Part shown: positions 15,416 to 23,454 of the stretch, in pieces
How the letters are laid out: the number at the start of each line of letters is the position of its first letter
How positions within the stretch are numbered: the stretch's first letter is position 1
Origin: Candidatus Woesearchaeota archaeon
GTDB taxonomy: Archaea > Nanobdellota > Nanobdellia > SCGC-AAA011-G17 > JACQNH01
Direction: 5' to 3'
Assembly: GCA_016203175.1 (NCBI GenBank)
Contig: JACQNH010000081.1
Location: 1-23,552 of the forward strand
DNA: 23,552 nt
The notes under the pieces: model-generated
What the model saw: the letters and a program-made list of their open reading frames with translations, nothing else
Databases searched by the model: none
Told to the model about the DNA's origin: nothing
Translations under genes and position numbers: made by a program

Positions 15416-15685
15416 TTAATCATAAGTTAAAACAGCAATTGAAAAAGGTTTCTTACATAAAGTTCCTAACTCATCACTATTCATATCAAGTTCATAATAC
15501 TCTGATTTAAAAATACCAGAATATCTTTTCAAACCCTCTTTTAAATCTTTAGGACAATTTTTAGCAACATAAACCTTTTTAGCCTTGCCAGATTTAAGTA
15601 GCCCTAAAGCAAAATTAGCCCCAATAATAGGACTTTTCTTCTTAAGATCTTCTTTAAGTAATTCTAAATTATCTTTACTTTTCAT
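15416..15685 (-). CDS. rpl30e: Ribosomal protein eL30
   Basis: A member of the L7Ae/L30e RNA-binding family. Visible features are IIGANFALGLLKSGKAKKVYVAKNCP (given by its ends IIGANFALGLL and KVYVAKNCP), LKRYSGIF and the closing KKPFSIAVLTYD. From ATG 15685 it is 89 aa, close to the usual size of about 100 aa. An upstream in-frame ATG at 15697 exists, but its GGAG overlaps the right spacing to serve ATG 15685, so the shorter form is preferred. It overlaps the end of rpoA2 by 11 nt. Its position between rpoA2 and nusA is the conserved archaeal order. Confidence 0.9.
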   Translation of the reverse strand: MKSKDNLELLKEDLKKKSPIIGANFALGLLKSGKAKKVYVAKNCPKDLKEGLKRYSGIFKSEYYELDMNSDELGTLCKKPFSIAVLTYD

Positions 15686-16826
15686 CTTTCTCTCCATTTC
15701 TCATTTTAGCAACTAAATCAGGCAATCCAGTACCTAAAGGAACCGGTTGATTTAAGATTACATTTTCAATAACAGAGTTTAATTCATCCTTTTCACCAGA
15801 TACAGCAGCATTAACAATATGTTTTATTGGGGTTTCAAAGCTAGCCCTTGCTAAAACACTTTCTTTTTCCCCAGTAATTCCAGATCTGGTTATACCCTTT
15901 ACAGTCCCACTAATAGTTAAAACATCAGCGACAAACATTATATGTCTTATATCAATATCTAAACCCTGGTCTTTAATTACATTCAAAGTTTCATTAATAA
16001 CAGATTGCCTTGCAGCTTCAATACCTAAAACCTTAGCAATTTCAAAAACATCATTTGTAATTGTTCTTGAAATGTCAATTTCTTTCAATTGTAAAATCTT
16101 TTTTAGATTAGAACCAGCAGTCAAAATTACAAATTCATTTCCTCTTTTAACTGGTAATACATGAGTTACCCCACTTACTCCTTTAATAAAAACAGCCTTA
16201 GCCTTCTCTTTTATCTTATAAGTCTCAATTAATTCATTCTCAGTTACTTTAGTTTTCAAAATTACACTGTCTTCAGCACCTTTTACAATACAATTTTTTA
16301 AAGAATCTTGTAATATTTTAACAATAGTTGGTTCTGTAATTCCTATATCTCTTAATCTTTTTCTATTTAAAGTAGCCTCAACCTGCATCTTTGCTAAATT
16401 AATAGAAAACTCAGACACTAATTCACTAAATTTAGTTTCTTTAATTGTTGCTGCTATCTTTTTTACCTTAGCTGCATCATCACTATATTCTTTTTTTAAA
16501 TAAACCTCCATTGTAGGAGTTTTTATAGTCTTTCTAGCATCAAATATTTCAATTAATCTTGGAAGACCTAAGCTCACATTTAATTCTGCTACACCTGCAA
16601 AGTGAAATGTTCTTAAAATCATTTGGGTACCAGGTTCACCAAAAGACTCAGCAGTAATAATACCAATAGCTTCCCCGGGATTTATTTTAGAATCTTCAAA
16701 AGCCTTCTTGGTTCTCTCTAAAACATCTTCTAACTGTTTTTTTGTTAATTCATCAGTACTCTCTTTAATTTCATCTAGCAAAGGTTGTGGCAATACATCT
16801 TTATACTTTTTTATTAATTCTTCCAT
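15675..16826 (-). CDS. rpoA2: DNA-directed RNA polymerase subunit A''
   Basis: 383 aa, the C-terminal part of the beta'-like largest subunit, encoded separately as in archaea. It carries the GIITAESFGEPGTQM segment (55-69) and FHFAGVAELNVSLGLPRL, the trigger-loop and bridge-side region, then the IEIFDARKTIKTP stretch. The C-terminal part includes GVTHVLPVKRGNEF and QPVPLGTGLPDL. It starts 1 nt after rpoA1 ends, and its end overlaps rpl30e, so it is coupled to both. It is complete, with no intein in this copy. Confidence 0.96.
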   Translation of the reverse strand: MEELIKKYKDVLPQPLLDEIKESTDELTKKQLEDVLERTKKAFEDSKINPGEAIGIITAESFGEPGTQMILRTFHFAGVAELNVSLGLPRLIEIFDARKTIKTPTMEVYLKKEYSDDAAKVKKIAATIKETKFSELVSEFSINLAKMQVEATLNRKRLRDIGITEPTIVKILQDSLKNCIVKGAEDSVILKTKVTENELIETYKIKEKAKAVFIKGVSGVTHVLPVKRGNEFVILTAGSNLKKILQLKEIDISRTITNDVFEIAKVLGIEAARQSVINETLNVIKDQGLDIDIRHIMFVADVLTISGTVKGITRSGITGEKESVLARASFETPIKHIVNAAVSGEKDELNSVIENVILNQPVPLGTGLPDLVAKMRNGEKDEK

Positions 16827-16827
16827 T

Positions 16828-19398
16828 TTATCCGCCCTTAACCTGTTTTATAATTGATTTAACATCTATTACACCCTTATCACTTTTGCTAATATCAACA
16901 CTATCATCGCCGTAAACAAATTGAATAACCGTTTTATTAGCATCTCTTATTGTATTATCATATTCAACCTTTAAATCCTGTAAAGCATTTGCTAATCTCC
17001 TGTATAAATAACCAGACTTAGGGGTTCTCAAAGCAGTATCCATTAATGAGTCTCTTCCAGTCATAGCACCAAAGAAAAATTCTATAGGAGTTAAACCAGA
17101 TTTAAAACTGCTTTCAATAAATCCTCTCGCCTTAGGACTTAAATCCTTTCTCTTAAATACAGATAAAGTTCTTTTAATATAACCATCTTTGATTCTAGAG
17201 CCTCTTAAAGCCTGTTGCCCAACACAAGCAGCCATCTGAGCTAGATTCAGTATATTTCCTTTAGCCCCAGATTTAGCCATCATTATTGTTGGATTATATT
17301 CAGAAGAACTTTGTTTAATTATCTCCCCCACTCTGTTTCTTACTCTATTTAATTCTCTTAAAATTTCAATCTCTAAAGTTTCCTTCAAAGTTTTACCTGG
17401 CAATGCTTCTAATTGTTTATCATTGTATCTTTGCAATAATCCATCAACAACCTTTTTAGCATCTTTTACAACAGTTTCAATCTTTTCTTTAATATCCTTG
17501 CTTAAATCAGAATCTTTCAAGCTTGTAGTAAATCCTTCCTCCAATAATATTTTTATCCCTAATCTAAATATATTTGTCAGAACATTAGCGCATAAATCAG
17601 AACCATAAGACTTAAAGATAGCTCTTAGTAAAGTTCCATCGCTTTCACCAATTGTAGCCTCATCAATTACACCAGAAATTAATTTTCCATTCTTAACTAC
17701 AACAGGTTCATTATCACTTTTAGATACACCATAAAATTCAAAATCATTAGGTAATAAAGCTGAAAATACTTCTTTTCCAGAAACAGTATCCTTAAATGTA
17801 GGAAATTGCTCAACACCAATACTACCCAAAATTTCAATTGCCTTTTCTTTATTAAAGGATAAACTTTTTGTAAGTAAATAATTTCCAGTTATAGAATCTT
17901 CCATGCACCCAATAACATTACTTCCATGTTTAGGGCTAATAATCTGCGTTTGAACCTGCATTAAAATATCTGCTTCAGCCCTAGCTTCTTCATTTTGTGG
18001 AACATGTAGATTCATCTCATCCCCATCAAAGTCAGCATTATAAGGTGCAGTAACAGCAGGATTTAATCTAAAAGATTTTCCAGGCAAGACTTTAACCTTA
18101 TGAGCCATAATAGACATTCTATGTAAGCTTGGCTGTCTGTTAAATATCGCAATATCCCCATCAACAACATGTCTTTCAACTATATCCCCTGGTTCTAATT
18201 CTTTATATAATTGTTCTTGAGTATCAGCTGTAATCTGTTTCTTCTTAATAGCAGATTTTATTACATAATTAGACCCAGGATACGCTTTAGGACCTGCCTT
18301 TACAAGCTCCTTACAATGCTCCAAATTCCATTCAGTTACTCTTTCAGGTATTGTTAGCTCCTTAGCAACCTCAATTGGAATTCCAACCTCATTAATCTTA
18401 ATCCTTGGATCAGGACTAATAACAGTTCTTGCAGCAAAGTTTACCCTCTTACCAACTAGATTATGCCTAAACCTTCCTTCTTTGCTCTTAATTCTTTCAG
18501 ATAAAGTTTTCAACAATTGCCCAGATCTATGTCTCGCAGGAGGAACATTAGCTACAGTATTATCAATATATGTAGTTATATGATATTGTAATAAATCCCA
18601 TAAATCCTCTATAATAATCTCAGGAGCGCCTGCATTAATATTTTCAAATAATCTCTGATTAATCCTAACAATATCCCCTAATTTATGTGTTAAATCATCC
18701 TCAGACCTTTCACCACTTTCTAAAGTAATAGAAGGTCGCATTGTTACAGGAGGTATAGTCAATAAAGTTAATATCATCCATTCAGGTCTCGCATAAATAG
18801 GATTAAGCCCTAAAACTTCTAAATCCTTATCAGGAATCTTTTCTAATCTTGCCCTAATTTCCAAAGTTGTTAATCTTTTATCTTTTTCATAAAATGATGT
18901 TGGCTTTTCAAATTTAATTTTAATCTGTTTTGCCTTACAATGAGGGCATTTAGTCATCTTCTTTAAACCAGTTAAAATTTCTTTAAGTTTTCTTTTCTTA
19001 ACCATTATGCCCTTTTCTTTCTCAATCTTTTCTAAAGTTTTAATATATTCATCAATCTTAACATCTTCTAACATTAATCTATGACATTCTCTACAACTTA
19101 CCTGTAATAAATCTTGTATTGTCTTAATAAATTTAATATGAACAATAGGTCTTGCTAATTCTATATAACCAAAATGCCCTACACATTCCTTTAATTTTCC
19201 ACCACAAGTCTTACACCTTAATCCAGGATCAATAACCCCCAATCTTATATCCATTAATCCACCATCAACAGGATAACCTTCTTTATCGTACAATTCTGCA
19301 GTTACAATCTTCGCACAAGCCATTTTCTTAATTAATTGAGGACTTAATACACCAAATACAATGTGACTAATCTTTTTGTAAACGTGTTCTCTTTCCAT
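16828..19398 (-). CDS. rpoA1: DNA-directed RNA polymerase subunit A'
   Basis: 856 aa, the N-terminal part of the largest subunit. N-terminal zinc site CKTCGGKLKECVGHFGYIEL (57-76) and a second CRECH...CPHCK pair. RFRHNLVGKRVNFAARTVISP marks the conserved core (ends RFRHNL and RTVISP). Catalytic magnesium loop NADFDGDEMNLHVPQ (about 453-467) is intact with all three aspartates. A bridge-helix region FFFGAMTGRDSLMDTA is near the C-terminus. It lies between rpoB1 (2-nt gap) and rpoA2 (1-nt gap). Inteins often invade this gene in archaea, but none is present. Confidence 0.97.
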   Translation of the reverse strand: MEREHVYKKISHIVFGVLSPQLIKKMACAKIVTAELYDKEGYPVDGGLMDIRLGVIDPGLRCKTCGGKLKECVGHFGYIELARPIVHIKFIKTIQDLLQVSCRECHRLMLEDVKIDEYIKTLEKIEKEKGIMVKKRKLKEILTGLKKMTKCPHCKAKQIKIKFEKPTSFYEKDKRLTTLEIRARLEKIPDKDLEVLGLNPIYARPEWMILTLLTIPPVTMRPSITLESGERSEDDLTHKLGDIVRINQRLFENINAGAPEIIIEDLWDLLQYHITTYIDNTVANVPPARHRSGQLLKTLSERIKSKEGRFRHNLVGKRVNFAARTVISPDPRIKINEVGIPIEVAKELTIPERVTEWNLEHCKELVKAGPKAYPGSNYVIKSAIKKKQITADTQEQLYKELEPGDIVERHVVDGDIAIFNRQPSLHRMSIMAHKVKVLPGKSFRLNPAVTAPYNADFDGDEMNLHVPQNEEARAEADILMQVQTQIISPKHGSNVIGCMEDSITGNYLLTKSLSFNKEKAIEILGSIGVEQFPTFKDTVSGKEVFSALLPNDFEFYGVSKSDNEPVVVKNGKLISGVIDEATIGESDGTLLRAIFKSYGSDLCANVLTNIFRLGIKILLEEGFTTSLKDSDLSKDIKEKIETVVKDAKKVVDGLLQRYNDKQLEALPGKTLKETLEIEILRELNRVRNRVGEIIKQSSSEYNPTIMMAKSGAKGNILNLAQMAACVGQQALRGSRIKDGYIKRTLSVFKRKDLSPKARGFIESSFKSGLTPIEFFFGAMTGRDSLMDTALRTPKSGYLYRRLANALQDLKVEYDNTIRDANKTVIQFVYGDDSVDISKSDKGVIDVKSIIKQVKGG

Positions 19399-19400
19399 TT

Positions 19401-21209
19401 TTATACCTCATATTTACTTTTCAATACTAATCTTGGATATATTCCTAAAGCCTTTAATTCATCTAATAATAATTTAAACGCATAACTTAATTCTATACCG
19501 GTAATTTCTACGTTGCTTCCACACTTAGAGCATATTTTCTTACCTCTATAACCATCATATATCGCAAACATACCACAGCTTTCACAAATATGCACAATTG
19601 TTTTATCAGAATCAAACCTTTCTTTCAATAACAAAGATGCACCATGAGCTACAAAACAATCCTTCTCCATTTCCCCCAATCTCAAACCTCCACCTTTAGC
19701 TCTACCTTCAATAGGCTGTCTTGTTAACAATTGAATTCTTCCTGCAGCCCTAGCATGTAATTTATTAGCTACCATATGCTTTAATTTTAAATAATACATA
19801 TTCCCAACAAATATCTGTACTTTAAATTCTTCACCTGTAATCCCATTGTACATCTTTTCCATCCCATTATCCCTAAAACCATAGTTCAAAAGCTCTTTTC
19901 TTAAATCAACTTCCTTCTCAGAACTAAAAGTTGTACCATTAACATATCTTCCTGCTAAACTTCCAACCTTACCAGCTAAAATTTCTATTAAGTGAGATAT
20001 TGTCATTCTTGATGGAATAGAGTGAGGTGAGAATATAACATCAGGCGTAATTCCAGAAACTGTAAATGGCATATCCTCTGGATTTACAATTGCACCTATA
20101 ACTCCTTTCTGACCATGTCGAGATGCAAATTTATCCCCCAATTCAGGTATCCTTTGCTCTCTTAATCTTACTCTTATAAGTTTATTTCCTTCCTCATTCT
20201 CAGTAACCAAAACTAAATCAACAGTACCTTGTTCTCCTTGTTTTAAAGAAATAGAACTTTCTCTTCTTATATTAGCAGCAATTGAAAATTCTTCTAACTC
20301 TCCTAAAAATCTTGGAGGACTTGTTTTTCCTATAACAACATCTTCAGTTTTCAAACCTGCTTCAGGATAAACAATACCATCATCTTCTAAATACTTGTAA
20401 TCTTTTTCACTTTTATAACCTTTAACTTCTTTGTCAGGAATACAAATCTCATCAGCCAAACCAGCTTGATATCTTAATTCTTCAACAGCATAAGGCCTAA
20501 AATAAAATGATCTTGCTAAACCTCTTTGTATAGACCCCTTATTTAAGATAATAGAATCTGACATATTATAACCTTCATAGCTCATAATTGCAATTGTAAC
20601 ATTCTGACCAGCTGGATGCTTGTCATATTTCCCAATATCATTCATAAAAGATCTCACAATAGGAACTTGAGGATATTGCAAAACTGAAACATCAGTATCC
20701 ATTCTCAATAAATAATTAGCAGCATATAAACCTAAACCCTGTTTTTGTGTTTTAGATCCCCTATTAAGTCTTGAACTCTGACCAAAATTAGCATAAGGAA
20801 CAAGAGAAGTTACAAAGCCTAAAATTACTATAGGAGAAATCTCAAGATGTGTATGCTTGGGGGTTATATCCTCTTCTTCTAAAGCAATCAAACAATTTTC
20901 TTCTTCTCCAGCATCAACATACTCCAATACCCCTTCCTTAACAAGATCGCTCCATTTAATCTTACCAGCCTTTAATCCATCTAAATGTGCATTAGTTAAT
21001 TTACTTTGACCATTCTCAATTATAATTAAAGGTCTTCTTGCTCTTCCCTTCGATATTTCAATATAAATTTCATTACTAGTATCATTATAAAAAATATTCA
21101 TAGCAGATGTTAGTTTATTCTTTCTTCTCTCTTGCTTAACTAAATTAATAAACTCTTTTGGATTATCTACACTTCCTACAAATCTCTCATCTAAATAAAC
21201 ATCTGTCAT
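19401..21209 (-). CDS. rpoB1: DNA-directed RNA polymerase subunit B'
   Basis: 602 aa, the C-terminal half of the second-largest subunit. Conserved blocks: QNVTIAIMSYEGYNMSD, GDKFASRHGQKGVIG (hybrid-binding region), ITPDVIFSPHSIPSRM and GGLRLGEMEKDC. A C-terminal zinc ribbon reads CESCGMFA...CSKCGS. The ATG directly abuts the rpoB2 stop (zero spacing), so the B subunit is split into two proteins. This arrangement occurs in several euryarchaeal and DPANN lineages. Complete. Confidence 0.96.
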   Translation of the reverse strand: MTDVYLDERFVGSVDNPKEFINLVKQERRKNKLTSAMNIFYNDTSNEIYIEISKGRARRPLIIIENGQSKLTNAHLDGLKAGKIKWSDLVKEGVLEYVDAGEEENCLIALEEEDITPKHTHLEISPIVILGFVTSLVPYANFGQSSRLNRGSKTQKQGLGLYAANYLLRMDTDVSVLQYPQVPIVRSFMNDIGKYDKHPAGQNVTIAIMSYEGYNMSDSIILNKGSIQRGLARSFYFRPYAVEELRYQAGLADEICIPDKEVKGYKSEKDYKYLEDDGIVYPEAGLKTEDVVIGKTSPPRFLGELEEFSIAANIRRESSISLKQGEQGTVDLVLVTENEEGNKLIRVRLREQRIPELGDKFASRHGQKGVIGAIVNPEDMPFTVSGITPDVIFSPHSIPSRMTISHLIEILAGKVGSLAGRYVNGTTFSSEKEVDLRKELLNYGFRDNGMEKMYNGITGEEFKVQIFVGNMYYLKLKHMVANKLHARAAGRIQLLTRQPIEGRAKGGGLRLGEMEKDCFVAHGASLLLKERFDSDKTIVHICESCGMFAIYDGYRGKKICSKCGSNVEITGIELSYAFKLLLDELKALGIYPRLVLKSKYEV

Positions 21210-22700
21210 TTATTTTACCACCTTCAAACCCAAACCCTCTAAACTCTTCTTTATTTTTTCTTCTTGCACCTCTTCTTGCGTAACCGTTGCTAAACATGCT
21301 AAATTTTTTCTTAAACCTATAGATGTACCTTCCGGAGTCTCTATGCAACACAACCGCGCCCAATGTGTAGAATGTAATTCCCTTGCCTCAAAATTTTCTT
21401 GTGAAGTACTTAATAAAGAAACAACTCTTTGTAAATGAGATAAAGTAGCCAAAAAATTTGTTCTGTCTATATTCTGGCTTATACCCTTCCTTCCACCAGT
21501 CCAAATACCAGTAGCCATTGCACTTTGAATCCTGCTCGTCAATAATTTCTCTCTTACTAATATCCTTAATGAATGAAATTTTCCCCTTTTAACTAACCTC
21601 TGATAGTTATATAAAATATCATCAATTAAAACCCTCATATTAACTCTAAACAAATCAGCTAATAAATCACCAGATAATTTAAGCTTTTTATTCATATAAT
21701 GATCCTTGCTAGCCTGTTTTAGATTGTCCCTTGAAACTAATAAAAACTTTTTAATCATCTTACATAAATTCATAGCCTTAAGCATTCTTTCTTTTGGTGT
21801 AATACCTAAATGCGGAAGTAAATATCTATCTAAATTTTCCTTAGTCTTTTGCAATTTAACTTCTTTAGGCTGACTCATCATCATTAAATTAGATAAAGTT
21901 TCTAAAGCATCATCCTCAGATTTGATATTAATTGAATTATACAAATTAAGATAAACATCATCGTATTGCTTTTCATCAGAAATAAAATCCATAAGCTCTT
22001 TATCTTTAGTCAATCCTAATGCCTTAATTATAGTAATTATTGGTATTCTTCTAAATCTCGTAAATGTTAAATAAATAATTCCATCTTTCATTTGTTCAAT
22101 AGTATGTGGTATTCTTAAAGATCCTCTTTCAGAAAATAATTTACCAACAAATTTGCTTGCTCCTACTTTAGCTGTTTGTACAAACAATTTATTTGGTGTT
22201 AAATCTTCAACAGTAATTAATAATCTTTCATTTCCATTTAATACAAAATAACCGCCAGTATCATCTGGATCTTCTCCATGACCAATTAACTCATCTCTCT
22301 TCATATCAGTTAAATGACAGTATTTAGATTTTAACATTACAGGGATATTTCCAATATGTGCAGAAAATGATTCTCTTTGAACCCCTTCAATGATTGCATT
22401 TATCTCAACAGTAACAGGTGCAGAATAAGTTAATTTTCTAATTCTTGCCTCACTAGGATATATAGGTCTTTTACTTCCATCAGCTTCAATCAACCATGGT
22501 TTCGTAACAGTCACTTTATCAAGCTTAATTTTAAACTCCTTTATTTCGGGTGGCGTAATTGTAGGAATAATCTCACCCATCTCATCAACAATCCTCTGCA
22601 TTTCTACATCTACAAAATTATTATAAGAAGCTATATTTGAAGCTACAAAACTATTCTCTTCATAAAATTTTTCTAGTAAAATATTCTTGTTATTTGACAC
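21210..22700 (-). CDS. rpoB2: DNA-directed RNA polymerase subunit B''
   Basis: 496 aa, the N-terminal half of the second-largest subunit. Recognisable blocks: RIRKLTYSAPVTVEI, HIGNIPVMLKSKYCHL, DPDDTGGYFVLNGNERLLI, RTNFLATLSHLQRVVS and HSTHWARLCCIETPEGTSIGLRKNL (given by its ends HSTHW and GLRKNL). It overlaps the end of rpoH by 11 nt. Together with B' it makes the full beta-like subunit. Confidence 0.96.
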   Translation of the reverse strand: MSNNKNILLEKFYEENSFVASNIASYNNFVDVEMQRIVDEMGEIIPTITPPEIKEFKIKLDKVTVTKPWLIEADGSKRPIYPSEARIRKLTYSAPVTVEINAIIEGVQRESFSAHIGNIPVMLKSKYCHLTDMKRDELIGHGEDPDDTGGYFVLNGNERLLITVEDLTPNKLFVQTAKVGASKFVGKLFSERGSLRIPHTIEQMKDGIIYLTFTRFRRIPIITIIKALGLTKDKELMDFISDEKQYDDVYLNLYNSINIKSEDDALETLSNLMMMSQPKEVKLQKTKENLDRYLLPHLGITPKERMLKAMNLCKMIKKFLLVSRDNLKQASKDHYMNKKLKLSGDLLADLFRVNMRVLIDDILYNYQRLVKRGKFHSLRILVREKLLTSRIQSAMATGIWTGGRKGISQNIDRTNFLATLSHLQRVVSLLSTSQENFEARELHSTHWARLCCIETPEGTSIGLRKNLACLATVTQEEVQEEKIKKSLEGLGLKVVK

Positions 22701-22938
22701 TTACAACCACCCTATAATATACTCCCTGAGCCGCAGTAGGAGATTTTCTTATTATTTTTACAACATCCCCAATCTTAGGATTTAATTTTCTTAAAGCCGG
22801 ATCATTAACAATTATCGAAGGCAATTGCTTTTTTGATATGTTATACTTTTCTAGTAAAACTTTCACTTCTTCCTCACTTAGTAAAACATGCTTCGGCACA
22901 TAAACATGCTCTGATGGATCAAATTTTTCTGTTGTCAT
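22690..22938 (-). CDS. rpoH: DNA-directed RNA polymerase subunit H
   Basis: 82 aa, the archaeal homologue of eukaryotic Rpb5 C-terminal domain. Typical text: HVYVPKHVLLSEEEVKVLL, QLPSIIVNDPALRKLNPKIG and GVYYRVVV at the end. It is the first protein gene of the operon. Only 12 nt separate its ATG from the 3' end of tRNA-Lys, too short for a TATA box outside the tRNA. It is therefore either co-transcribed with the tRNAs or driven from a promoter inside the tRNA-Lys gene. Confidence 0.95.
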   Translation of the reverse strand: MTTEKFDPSEHVYVPKHVLLSEEEVKVLLEKYNISKKQLPSIIVNDPALRKLNPKIGDVVKIIRKSPTAAQGVYYRVVVSVK

Positions 22939-22964
22939 TTTTTAATATTTTGGACCGGATGGGA

Positions 22965-23010
22965 TTTTCATTAACTTTCCTTTAATCTCCCTGTTTCAAA
23001 GAAAAGTTCA
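22965..23010 (-). other. tRNA-Lys intron at position 59/60 (T loop)
   Basis: 46 nt. BHB core: central 4-bp helix TTCA/TGAA, bulges AA^T and AA^T, outer helix the T stem GTGGG/CCCAT. An 11-bp inner helix AACTTTTCTTT/AAAGGAAAGTT is offset by one unpaired G and two unpaired A. The four-base ambiguity in placement is resolved by the BHB pairing. Confidence 0.85.
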
Positions 23011-23039
23011 TTTGAACCCACGACCACTTGGTTAAAAGC

Positions 23040-23077
23040 CTCACTAACATTACATTTACTTTGAGCATGTAAAGTTT
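23040..23077 (-). other. tRNA-Lys intron at position 30/31 (anticodon stem)
   Basis: 38 nt. BHB core: central helix CACT/AGTG, bulges TG^A and AG^G, outer helix AGAG/CTTT. The inner hairpin pairs AAC with GTT and, after one mismatch, TTACAT with ATGTAA. Without removing it the anticodon stem cannot form. Confidence 0.85.
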
Positions 23078-23146
23078 CAAGTGCTCTACCAAGCTGAGCT
23101 ACCGGTCCATACGCCCTGGCCGGGATTCGAACCCGGGTCCCGACCG

Positions 23147-23163
23147 TTCTGTACATAGATATT
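23147..23163 (-). other. tRNA-Asp intron at canonical position 37/38
   Basis: 17 nt. Textbook BHB: central helix CTGT/ACAG (the exon strand holds anticodon bases), bulges CA^A and AA^C, outer helix the anticodon stem, and a short inner stem ATA/TGT with loop TCTA. Confidence 0.9.
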
Positions 23164-23179
23164 TGACAGGGTCGGATGA

Positions 23180-23199
23180 TTGACCCTTGATTTTCAAGA
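23180..23199 (-). other. tRNA-Asp intron at position 21/22 (end of D loop)
   Basis: 20 nt. Central helix GGCC/GGTC (one G-U), bulges TA^T and AA^T, perfect inner hairpin CTTGA-AAA-TCAAG. There is no outer helix beyond the central one, so this is a relaxed BHB. Confidence 0.85.
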
Positions 23200-23221
23200 T
23201 AGGCCTCTACACTACCAGGGC

Positions 23222-23454
23222 ATCGTAAAGATTTTGTGTTATAAATATTAGAGAAAACTCTTCTAAATAAATTTCTAAAGGGTTTTTTCCTTCTTTTCAT
23301 CATTTTGAGGCTTTTATAGGGGATTTTAAACATTTAGGCTTTATTTTTTAAAATTTTTTGGGGATATTAACAAACACACTGAATTGGGGTTTTTAACACA
23401 TTTATAAACGTTTCGCTTTTAGTAGACTATTGTTCTAACTTCAATTAAATGCAC
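23222..23454. other. AT-rich spacer between tRNA-Asp and the transposase end
   Basis: It holds the tRNA promoter at 23240-23247 and, further out, AT-rich DNA with no convincing gene. The region just beyond the transposase stop (about 23360-23454) probably includes the end of an insertion sequence, but I cannot place its terminal repeat without the other end. Confidence 0.4.
23240..23247 (-). promoter_or_regulatory. TATA box for tRNA-Asp/tRNA-Lys and possibly the rpo operon
   Basis: TATTTATA on the minus strand, 19-26 nt upstream of the tRNA-Asp 5' end. Transcription would begin at or within a few bases of the tRNA. Confidence 0.5.

Larger units (their letters stand above)
22951..23108 (-). 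tRNA. trnK: tRNA-Lys(UUU) with two introns
   Basis: The acceptor GGACCGG pairs with CCGGTCC, with discriminator A. D arm is GCTC AGCTTGGTA GAGC. After removing a 38-nt and a 46-nt intron, the anticodon arm is CTTGG CTTTTAA CCAAG (anticodon UUU), the variable loop TGGTC and the T arm GTGGG TTCAAAT CCCAT. Mature length is 74 nt. CCA is not encoded. It follows tRNA-Asp by 3 nt, so both are probably in one precursor. Every stem is fully paired after splicing apart from one G-U. Confidence 0.9.
23112..23221 (-). tRNA. trnD: tRNA-Asp(GUC) with two introns
   Basis: The acceptor GCCCTGG pairs with CCAGGGC, with discriminator G. D arm is GTGT AGAGGCCTA TCAT, typical of archaeal tRNA-Asp. After removing a 20-nt and a 17-nt intron, the anticodon arm is CGACC CTGTCAC GGTCG (anticodon GUC), variable GGAC, T arm CCGGG TTCGAAT CCCGG. 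Mature length is 73 nt. CCA is not encoded. A TATA-like box lies about 20 nt upstream, so the 5' end may coincide with or lie very near the transcription start. Confidence 0.92.

Noticed and set aside
23112..23221. Reading CTTGAAAATCAAG as a tRNA-Ser(UGA) anticodon arm
   Set aside because: The stem would have only a 3-nt loop. The same bases form the inner hairpin of a BHB intron, and the rest of the molecule matches tRNA-Asp.
23290..23310. Possible box C (ATGATGA) of a C/D guide RNA on the minus strand
   Set aside because: No box D or paired C'/D' boxes at suitable spacing were found.
22971..23333. Minus-strand open frame of 120 codons across the tRNA genes
   Set aside because: It overlaps both tRNAs and all four introns, and its peptide simply reads through tRNA stems. 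The tRNA structures explain the sequence fully.
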